In this document: one piece after another, positions 21,082 to 43,400 of the stretch
Numbering within the stretch: position 1 is the stretch's first letter
Layout: the number at the start of each line of letters is the position of its first letter
Assembly (NCBI RefSeq): GCF_028858725.1
Contig: NC_084790.1
Span: forward strand, 4,036,001-4,100,000
DNA from: Colius striatus
Lineage: Eukaryota; Chordata; Aves; Coliiformes; Coliidae
Length of the DNA stretch: 64,000 bases
Direction: 5' to 3'
Made by a program: the position numbers and the translations under genes
Notes under the pieces: generated by a model
What the model was told of the DNA's origin: nothing
The model's input: the letters and a program-made list of their open reading frames with translations, nothing else
Database searches by the model: none

Positions 21082-23996
21082 ATGAGCAGCGGCACCGGCA
21101 CCGGCACCGCGGCGGCGGGCGGGCCCGAGCCCGGGTCAGAGCAGAGCGTCCGCATCGTGGTGGAGTACTGGTGAGGCCCGGGAGCCTTCCGCCGGTGCCG
21201 CTCCGCCGCCCGCGAGGGGTCGCGGCGGGGCCAAGAACCGGGGTGAATGGAGCGGGAGCGGGGCGAGAGGCCTTCAGCACCTACAGGGATCGAGGCGGGT
21301 GTGAGAGGGACGGAGGGTGGGAGGGATCGGGGGTGGGAGGGATCATGGGGGTCGTGGGAGGGAGGTGGGGGGGATGGGAGGGGTTTGAGAGTGCTAGGGG
21401 CTGGGAGGCATCGTGGGGGACATGAGGGTGCTGGGGGGTGGGAGGGAACGGGGGGGGATGAGGGTGCTGGGGGGTGGGAGGCATCATGGGGGGGATGAGG
21501 GTGCTGGGGGGTGGGAGGCATCATGGGGGGGATGAGGGTGCTGGGGGTGGGAGGGATCGGGGGGGGATGAGGGTGCTGGGGGTGGGAGGCATCGTGGGGG
21601 GCATGAGGGTGCTGGGGGGTGGGAGGCATCGTGGGGGGGATGAGGGTGCTGGGGGGTGGGAGGGATCGGGGGGGGATGAGGGTGCTGGGGGTGGGAGGGA
21701 TCGGGGGGGGGATGAGGGTGCTGGGGGTGGGAGGGATAGTGGGGTACCAGGGGCAGAGACTGGGGGAGCTGGGATGGGGTGTACGAGGCACTTGGGGGGG
21801 GGTTGGGTGCTTGGGGAGGGATGAGGGGGTGGGCTGAGGAGTCGTAGGGGAATGGGTTAGAGAGGGGTTGGGGTGATATAGGAGGTGGGGGAGGCTTTAG
21901 GAGGATTTAGGGGATGAGGGGGCTGTTGTGAGGGATGTGGGGGTACAGGCAGCAGTCGGGGGGTGGGTGCTGGGGGACTCCTCAGATTGACTGGGGGGGC
22001 ATGTGGGCTCAGGGTGGTGCTGGGGGCTTTCCTCCCTTCTAACACAGACTCAGCTCTCACTCTTTCCCCCTCCCACCACTGCCCCCAGCGAGCCCTGTGG
22101 CTTTGAGCCCACATACCAGGAGCTGGCCAGCGCTGTGAAGGAGGAGTACCCTGACATAGAGATCGAGTCCAGGCTGGGGGGCACAGGTAAGGGCCTGGGG
22201 GAGGCTGGGGATGACCTGTGCAGGGGTGCAGAGCCTGGGGATGGGGCGTCTGCCAGGTTTGTGCCTCTCAGATGCTTGTGGGAGGGGTTTGGGACAGCCT
22301 GTGGGGTGGGGGCACAGGTCACAGCTCAGCTCCATCTGCTTTTAAGGTGCCTTTGAGATCGAGATCAATGGGCAGCTGGTCTTCTCCAAGCTGGAGAATG
22401 GAGGCTTTCCCTATGAGAAGGATGTGAGTACAAGACCCCCTGGGGAGGCTCATCTACCCTCTGAGCTCCCCTAGAAATGACTTTTTCCCTCCACACCTCC
22501 ATTTCACACCCCCTGCCTGTGTCTGAGCACCAACACAGCCTCACACTCACCTCAGGCATCACCCACCTTCCACCTCCCCAAACCCCATGAGCTGGTGGGG
22601 GAGTTCCTAGACCTGCAGCCATGGTATGGCCACGATTCAGGCCTGTGGTGCTGCTTGGAGGAGGTTTCTGGAGCTGTGATCTGGGCTCATAACTGGCTGC
22701 TCCTGGCTTGGATGCTGGGGGGAACGCTGGCTGATGGCTGGTCCCAGACAGTGGTGAGGGATGGAGGTAACTCCAGTTGGTGGCTGGGACCAATGGTGTT
22801 CCCCAGGGCTCAGTGTTTTGTTTGACACCTTTATCAATGGTCTGGATGAGAGGATCAGTGCACCTTCAGTCAGTTTGCTGATGCCACCAGGCTGGGCATG
22901 CGTGTAGATCTGCTTGAGGACAGGAAGGGTTTTCTGAGAGCCCTGGGCAGGCTGGAGCCATGGGCTGGGGGCAGTGGGGTGAGGTTCAGCAAGGGCAAGG
23001 GCTGGAAAGGGCTCTTGGCCCACAACAACCACAGGCAACACTCCAGGCTTGTGGATGTGTGGCTGGAGGGAAAGGGCCTGGGGGTGGTTGGTGCCAGCAG
23101 CTGAACATGAGCCAGCAGCATGCCCAGGGGGGCAAGAAGCAAAGGGCATCCTGTCTGGGATCAGCAGTGGGGTGGCAGCAGGAGCAGGGCAGGGATTGTC
23201 CTCTGTGCTGGGCCCTGGGGAGGCTGCAGCTCCAGGGCTGTGCTCAGTGCTGGGCCCCTCACTCACTGCCACAGGGACACTGAGGGGCTGCAGCGTGGCC
23301 AGAGCCGGGCACAGAGCTGGGGAAGGGGCTGGAGCACAGGGGTGCTGGGGAGGGGCTGAGGGAATGGGGGTGTTGAGCCTGGAGAAGGCTGAGGGGAGAC
23401 AGGAGCCCTCTCTGCAGCTCCCTGACAGGAGGCTGTGTTAGGGTGGTAGGGTTCATCTCTGCTCCCCAGTAACAAGTGACAGCACCAGAGGGAACAGCCT
23501 CAAGTTGCCCCAGGGCAGGTTGAGACTGCAGCTGAGGCAGAACTGTTTCCCTGAGAGGGGTGTCAGCCCCTGTGCCAGGCTGCCCAGGGAGCTGGGGCAG
23601 TGCCCAGCCCTGGAGGGATCCCAAAGCCGTGGGGCTGAGGTGCTGAGGGCCGTGGGTCGGTGGTGGGCTGGGCAGGGTGAGGGCAGGGCTGGGACTGCAG
23701 GAGCTCCAAGGGCTTTTCCAACCACAGTGATTCTGTTTTGGGCCCGTTGTGGGGAGTTCCTGGAGCTGTGGCTCATTCAGGCCCACGCTGCTGCCAGATC
23801 TCCCCGTGCTCCCAACCACTGCATGTGTGCCCCCCTCCCCCAGTGCTTCCCCCCCAGCCCACAGCATCACCCCCTCCCTCCCTCCCTCCCTCCCTTCCCT
23901 CTGTCTCTGCAGCTGATTGAGGCGATTCGCAGGGCGAGGAATGGGGAGCCACTGGAGAAAATCACCAACAGCCGCCCCCCCTGTGCCATCCTGTAG
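21082..23996 (+). CDS. MIEN1: MIEN1 migration and invasion enhancer, four exons
   Basis: A complete 115-residue protein, the same length as human MIEN1 (C17orf37). It has a thioredoxin-like selenoprotein-W fold and acts at the inner plasma membrane in cell migration. Exons: 21082-21170, 22089-22186, 22347-22423, 23913-23996; phases 2, 1, 0. The redox-type CxxC appears as YCEPCGF and is completed across the first intron. Other conserved stretches are [17 protein letters not shown] and [15 protein letters not shown]. The C-terminus CAIL is a CAAX box whose final Leu predicts geranylgeranylation. Intron 1 is largely a 38-bp-type minisatellite and intron 3 carries a 1-kb CR1. The gene is tail-to-tail with ERBB2, as in human. 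Confidence 0.96.
21300..21745. repeat. Minisatellite in MIEN1 intron 1
   Basis: About a dozen units of 35-42 bases built on GGGATGAGGGTGCTGGGGG and TGGGAGGGATCGG or TGGGAGGCATCGT. The plus strand is very G-rich, so the transcribed RNA has repeated G-tracts. Confidence 0.92.
22740..23738 (+). mobile_element. CR1 LINE, 1-kb 3' part, in MIEN1 intron 3
   Basis: This is one of the two longest CR1 copies here. It begins with the segment around GTTTGACACCTTTATCAATG, derived from the end of the reverse-transcriptase reading frame. It runs through the 3' UTR to the tail CACAGTGATTCTG. It is 5'-truncated and the frame is degenerate. Orientation is the same as MIEN1. Confidence 0.88.
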
Positions 23997-24572
23997 CCCC
24001 CCCGGCCTCCCTCGCCCCCACCTGCCCTCCCAGGAGCAGCGGGGGGCTGTGGAACACCCCTCAGGGAACGTCACTGGGCTGGGCAGAGCGGTGACACTGG
24101 AGGGGGGCAGCTCCCTGCCTGCTGTGCCTCCCCTCACCCCCCAACAGCACACTGGGGCTCTCCCCTCCCTCAGTGCTGGGAATTTCGGGGTGTCCTTCCC
24201 CCCACCTCCCCGCTTCCTCCATGAGCCCTCAGGGGAGCCACACTGGGGCTGCTGCAGCTCCAGCCCTCCCCAGGTTAACACAGAGGGGGGAAAAGATCCC
24301 TCCTGCTGGGAACAACGTGATTTGTTAATGATTAAAGTCCCTCCCGGCCCTGTCGGAACCGGTGTGAGGGCGGCAGGGACTGGCTGGGGGACCCCCTCAG
24401 CTCCAGCCCCGTGGCCCAGAGGTGGATTTGCTGGCCATCAGCATCCCCCTCGCTCCCCCTTCTCCTCTCCCTCCCCGCCTGCCATGACTCTGCCCTCCCC
24501 AGGGGTGGCTGAGCCCAGCGGAAGGGCTCCTATTTATTGTGTACTGCGCATAAAGCCCCTGGCCCCAGGCTG

Positions 24573-24578
24573 AATAAA
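24573..24578 (+). terminator. MIEN1: MIEN1 polyadenylation signal
   Basis: AATAAA about 575 bases past the MIEN1 stop codon, followed by the T/G-rich stretch TGTGGTGTG expected downstream. CATAAA at about 24548 could be an alternative. Confidence 0.7.
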
Positions 24579-25430
24579 AAGGAGGGAGGAAAATGTGGCC
24601 CCTGTGGTGTGCCTCGAGTTCTTGTGGGGGTGGTATGTGGGCAGTGGGGGGCAGATCAGGGCCTGGCTCCAAGCTGTGGGACCTGGAGAAGGCTGATGGG
24701 GAGGGTGTGGAGGCTCCTTCTCAGGAGGTTTCCAACCCCACCTGGACACGTTCCTGTGCCCCCTGAGCGAGGGGAACCTGCTGTAGCAGGGGGTTGGGCT
24801 GGAGGAGCTCTGCAGGGCCCTTCCAGCCCTCACCCTGCTGGGGGTCTAGGATTTCTACCCTCCCCATAAGCGGCTCCTGCCCCTCGTGCCGTGGCAGCTG
24901 AGGCCGGGAGGGACAGAGGGGTGTCCCCCGGGGCAGTGCCAGGGAAGAATAACACAGGGAATAAACCACACAGAAGACCAAGGGAGTAGAAAACAACAGC
25001 AACAAAAAAAACCAACCCATGTACAAGTATCAAATATACATCTGGGGGCAGGAGGTGGCTGTGAGAGGAGCCAACACCCCGCTCAGTGCCAGTCCGTGTC
25101 TGCCAGGGCTGGGGGCAGCGAGGGCAGAGGCACAGCTCCACCCAGGCCGTGGCTGAGCTGTTGGGTGCTGGGGGAGGGTTTGTCCTTCACGCCGAGCTCC
25201 CTGGGCACAGTCTGAGCGCCGTGTGGCACGTGGGTCAGCCGGGGCGGCCCCAAGCACCCCGTGCTGCTCCGTTATCCCCTTGCACACACGTTGCCCGCTG
25301 GCCCCGGGCTCTCCCAGCCCTCCGTGGCTCGCTGCGTGCTGTCCCTCCACAAGCTGCCTCGGTGAAGTCGGGGGTGGGGGGGTGGGAAGGAAGAAGGGAG
25401 GGGTGAGGGGGGTCTCTCCACAGCCCGACC
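24579..25430. other. Convergent 3' ends of MIEN1 and ERBB2
   Basis: This should contain the ERBB2 3' UTR on the minus strand, beginning at 25430. I see no canonical AATAAA for ERBB2 on that strand before the MIEN1 signal. The minus strand has a T-rich segment about 24955-25040 that may mark the end of the message. A CR1 fragment lies at 24685-24850. Confidence 0.5.
24685..24850 (+). mobile_element. CR1 LINE short 3' fragment
   Basis: About 165 bases of the CR1 subfamily seen at 1590, including CACCTGGACACGTTCCTGTG and GGGCCCTTCCAGCCCTCACC. It lies between the converging MIEN1 and ERBB2 3' ends. Confidence 0.8.
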
Positions 25431-38500
<13,070 letters not shown>

Positions 38501-38740
38501 GGTGCTCAGCGCGGGCCGCGGCCCATGGCCCCGCCGGACGCTCCGCCGAAGTTTGCGGTGCGGAGCCGCCGCCTCCCGCCGCTCCCGGGCTCCACCTCGC
38601 GGGGACGCGCCGCGCTCCCGGCCGCCGGCCCCGGGGGAAAAGGCGCGCCGCCGCTCCCCTCCCCGCGCGCTCCCGCCGCACTGGGACCCCCCCTTTCCTC
38701 CTCTCACGCCGCGGGAGCTCTCAGCCTCCTCCCGTCTCGC
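38501..38740 (-). promoter_or_regulatory. ERBB2: ERBB2 promoter and 5' UTR
   Basis: CpG-dense sequence directly upstream of the start codon. I see no clear TATA or CCAAT element on the minus strand close to the gene. It is divergent from PGAP3, whose start codon is 1.9 kb away. Confidence 0.45.
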
Positions 38741-39250
38741 CAGTGCCCCCGGAGAACCGGAGACCTCCCCCTGCCTCGGTGCTCTGCCCGTCCCGGTGCT
38801 CCCAGTCCGAGCGCTCGCCAAGTCTCGTTCCCCCTCCTGCCTCGGTGCTCCCCTGTCCCAGTGCCTCCTCTCCGCGATGCTGCCCTGTCCCAGTGCCCCT
38901 CTTACCCCGATGCTCTCCCCGTCCCGGTGCTCCCCCGTCCCGATGTTCTCCCCGTCCCGGTGCTCTCCCCCGTCCCAGTGTTCTCCCTGCCCCGGAGTTC
39001 CCCCACCACGGTGCTTCCCCCCACACTGCCCCTAGTCCTTGCCCCTCTCCTGCCCCAGTGCTCCCCAACCTCGTTGCCCTTGTCCCGGTGCTCCCCTCAT
39101 CTCACTGTACCCCCACCACGGCGCTCTCCCCATCGCGGTGTACCCCCACCATGGTGCTCCCTCCTCCCCAGTGCTCCCGGTCCCAGTGCTCCCCCATCCC
39201 GGTGCTTTCACCTCTCCAGTGCTCCCCCGCCATGGTGCTCCCCCCCTCTC
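38740..39250. repeat. CCCGGTGCTC-type minisatellite between ERBB2 and PGAP3
   Basis: Degenerate units of about 20-25 bases, such as CCCGTCCCGGTGCTCTCCC and CCCAGTGCTCCCC. It sits in the shared upstream region of the divergent gene pair. Confidence 0.85.
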
Positions 39251-40114
39251 CCTTCCTACCCCAGGGGGGGCTGCACCGGCTGCTGGGGAGGGGGTTGCAG
39301 AGGTTCTGCTGTAGGGTCACCTGGTTGAGGGGGGGAGAGCAACCCCCATCCCCTCACCCCACCGGGACTGCGACTGTCATTGGGACGGTGATGCCCCTCT
39401 GGGGTCTGGGGACACAGGGGGGCTGTTTGCAGGGGGGTACATGACACAAGTGAGGTCCTGGGGTACGAGGACAGCCTTGGGGCACGGGGACAGGCTGGCA
39501 ACATTCCGTGGGTCCCCCCAACAAGGTGTCCCAGTGCTGCTGTTTGCCCCCCAACCTGGGCACAAGCCACTTGTGCTCCTTCACCTGCCACCCTGGGTGC
39601 ACGGGGAGTGGGGTGAGACGTGGGGGTCCCCCCAGAAGCATAGACCCCCCCATCCAGCCAAACCGTGTGACCACAACAAGATCCCTGCGTGGGGCTTGTC
39701 CTTCCCCACCACAGACCGGCCCACTCGTGCCACCGTGGCTACCCGCAGCCCCCCAGGCGGAGCGGGGATGGGACCCCCAGTGCCGGGGGCGAAGGTGTGA
39801 AGGGGATGGACACGTGTTTGCGCAGGAGGGGACGGCTCCATGGGTTCAGCAGCACGCAACCAGCCCATCACCGCCACGACTACCCCCGGGGGGACGGACG
39901 GGGGCCGGCTCCGCCACGTGCCCCCCATCCCCGGCCACTCGCACCCCACGGGCGGCCGCAGGCCGGGCCTCGCCGCATGGCCCCGCCCGGCATCCCGCAT
40001 GGACCGGGCCGTGCCGTGCCGTGCCGCGCCGCGCCGTGCCGTGCCGTGCCGGCTGCGAGCCCCCCAGCACGCCGGGGTCGCCACACGCCGCCCCCCACAG
40101 GGACCCCTCCATGA
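39251..40114. other. ERBB2-PGAP3 spacer
   Basis: No exon is recognisable. CpG density rises from about 39900, with a short GTGCC/GCGCC run near 40010-40055. Confidence 0.5.
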
Positions 40115-40345
40115 GGGGGGACATATCCCGTGATCCTCCGCGGGAAGGGGGGGGGGGGGGAGTAGATCCCATTAGACCCCACGGAGGGGGGGGGATATAT
40201 CCCGTGATCCTCCGCGGGAAGGGGGGGGGGGGGGAGTAGATCCCATTAGACCCCACGGGGGGGGGGGGGATATATCCCGTGATCCTCCGCGAAAGGCCCG
40301 TGGCGGGCGTGGGGGGGGTATATCCCGTGATCCTCCGGCGGAGGC
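40115..40345. repeat. Roughly 73-bp repeat with long G-runs at the PGAP3 promoter
   Basis: Three to four units, each with ATATCCCGTGATCCTCCGCG and, in the first two, a run of 12-14 G and GTAGATCCCATTAGACCCCA. The last unit ends about 80 bases before the PGAP3 start codon. It is CpG-containing and inside the promoter region. Confidence 0.9.
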
Positions 40346-40425
40346 GTTGTGTCCCGTGCCGACCACCGTCGCCGCCCGCCGTTTCCGGGGTGTGCCGGAA
40401 GTGGCGGGGCCGGGCCGGGGCAGCG
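40346..40425 (+). promoter_or_regulatory. PGAP3: PGAP3 core promoter
   Basis: TATA-less and CpG-rich, with GTTTCCGG at 40381 and CCGGAAG at 40395-40401. These are ETS cores facing each other about 10 bases apart, just upstream of the start codon, an arrangement typical of housekeeping genes. Confidence 0.55.
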
Positions 40426-43400
40426 ATGGCGGCCGGCGGGGCGGCGCGGACCGCGCTGCTGCTGCTGCTGGGGGCGGCGGCGGCGCCGGTCCCGGCCCGG
40501 GGTTCGCAAGGGGATCGGGAGCCGCTCTACCGGGAGTGCCTGAGCCGCTGCGAGAGGCAGAACTGCTCCGGAGCGGCGTTGCGGCACTTCCGGGCCCGAC
40601 AGCCGCTCTACATGGGACTGACAGGTACCGCCCCCCCCGCGCTCCCATTGGCTGCCGCGGCGGGGCTGTCCAATCAGAGGCCGCGGCTTTCCCTGAGGCC
40701 CCGCCCACGCACGGGGGAGCCGGGCCGGGAGCGACTGGGAGGGACTGGAATGGACTGGGAGGGGATGGGGAGGGACTGAGAGGGACTGGAATGGACTGGG
40801 AGGGGATGAGGAGGGACTGGAATGGACTGGGAGGGGATGGGGAGGGACTGGGAGGGGATGAGGAGGGACTGGAATGGACTCGGAGGGGATGGGGAGGGAC
40901 TGGAATGGACTGGGAGGGGATGGGGAGGGACTGGGAGGGGATGAGGAGGGACTGGAATGGACTCGGAGGGGATGGGGAGGGACTGGGAGGGGATGAGGAG
41001 GGACTGGAATGGACTCGGAGGGGATGGGGAGGGACTGGGAGGGGATGAAGAGGGACTGGAATGGACTCGGAGGGGATGGGGAGGGACTGGAATGGACTGG
41101 GAGGGGATCGGGAGGGACTGGAATGGACTCGGAGGGGATGGGGAGGGACTGGGAGGGGATGAGGAGGAACTGGAATGGACTCGGAGGGGATGGGGAGGGA
41201 CTGGAATGGACTGGGAGGGGATGGGGAGGGACTGGGAGGGGACTGAGATGGGCTGAGATGCGGTGGAAGGGGATGCGGAAGCACTAGGGCTGTGCTGGGA
41301 GGGACTGGGATGGACTGGGAAGGGATGGAGAGACTCTGGGAGGGGCTGAGGCCAGAATGGGAAGGGATAAGGAGGGACTGGGATCGACTGGGACGGGTTG
41401 GGAGAGGATGGGAGGGGTTGGGATCTGACTAAGAGGAGATGAGGAAGGACCGGAGACACACTGGAAAGAGAATGTAGATGGACTGGGAGGAACTGAAGTG
41501 GAACTGGGAGGGAAGGGGGAGGGACAGGGATGCACTGGAAGGGGATGGGGAGACACTGGGACGGACTGGGGCCAGAATGGGAAGGGTTGAGGAAGGACTG
41601 GGAGGGGATAGGGAGGTACTGAGATGGCTTTTGTCCAGAGTGGGAGGCAATGGGAGGGGGGGGTACTGGGAGCACTGGGACAGCCGGTACCCCCCAGGCT
41701 GGACATGCCGTGACGACTGCGCCTACGAGTGCATGTGGGTGACTGTGCGGCTCTACGCCCGCGGTGGGCACGGCGTGCCCCAGTTCCACGGCAAGGTGGG
41801 CACTGCCGGGGGGCACAGCGAGATGGGGGTGGCCACAGGGGCCCGTGGGGTGCCCAGGGTGAGCCTGGCAAGCCCCAGGGCCATGGCAAGGTGGGCATGG
41901 GGGTGGCCACAGGCGGGGCATGGGGTTGCTGTGGGGGGTGGGGGCTGTAGGTTTGCTGTGGGTAGCCACAGGGTTGCCATGGGGTGGCTGTGGGTGGCCA
42001 TGGGGTGGCTGTAGGGGTCTATGGGTGGCCATGGGGTGGCTGTGGGTGGCCATGGGGCGTCTGTAGGGTTCTGTGGGTGGCTGTAGGTTTGCCATGGGGT
42101 GGCTGTGGGTGGCCATGGGGTGGCCACAGGGTTGCCATGGGGTGGCTGTAGGTGGCCATGGGATGGCTGTGGGTGGCCATGGGGCGACTGTAGGGGTCTA
42201 TGGGTGGCTGTGGGTGGCCATGGGGTGGCTGTAGGTTTGCTGTGGGTAGCCACAGGGTTGCCATGGGGTGGCTGTGGGTGGCCATGGGGTTCTCACAGGT
42301 GGCCACATGTGGCCATGAGGTTGCCACAGGTGGCCACGGTGTGCCATGGGGTGGCTATGGGGCACTGACACCGCCTTCTCTGCCCCACAGTGGCCCTTCT
42401 GGCGGGTGCTGTTCGTGCAGGAACCCGCCTCAGCTCTCGCCTCCTTCCTCAACGGCCTGGCCGGGCTGCTCATGCTGCTGCGCTACCGGGCGGCCGTGCC
42501 CCCTGCCTGCCCCATGTACCCCACCTGCGTGGCCTTTGCCTGGGTCAGCCCTGCCTCCCTGCCCCACGGCTCCCCACGGATCCCCCTCGCTGGGGGGTGC
42601 CCCAAAACAGGGACTCGGGGGGGATGGGGGTGGGGGGAGGTGAGTGGCATCGGGGCCTCTGCCCTGTGAGCGCCTTGTGGGTGATTTTATGGGGCAGCCA
42701 CGGGGCAATTGTGGGTCCCACTCGGGCCCCCCACCCCCCCCCCCAGCACTCGCCCCCCTCCCCCAGGTCTCTCTCAACGCCTGGGTCTGGTCCACGGTCT
42801 TCCACACACGCGACACGGCGGTGACAGAGGTGAGGGAGGGGTCCCGAAGTTGGGCACTTTCTGCCCCCCAGAACTGCCCCAGGGGGGCTCTTGGGAGCAC
42901 CTCACAGTGCCCCATGGCCCCTCCCATCTCCTTCACCCCACAGAAACTGGACTATTTCTGCGCCTCAGCTGTTATCCTGCACTCCCTCTACTTGTGCTGC
43001 GTCAGGTGAGGCAGCGCTGTGGGGCCAGGAGCTGAGAGTTACAGGGCAGGGAGCTGTGGGGCTGAGACTTGTGGGGCAGGGAGCTGTGGGGCAGTACACC
43101 ATGAGACAGAGAACTGTGGAGCAGCACACTATGGGGCTGAGAGCTGTGAGACAGGGAGCCAGAGGCAGGACACTATGGGGCTAGGAGCTGTGGGGCAGGA
43201 CACTGTGGGGCTGAGAGTTATGGAGCAAAATGCTATGGGGCTGGGAGTTGTGGGGTAAGACACTGTGGGAGTGGGAGCTGTGGGGCAGGACACCATGGAG
43301 CTGAGAGTTGTGGGTTAGGACACTATGGGGCTCAGAGTTATGGAGCAAAATGCCATGGGGCTGGGAGTTGTTGGAGTGTGAGCTATGGGGCAGAACGCTA

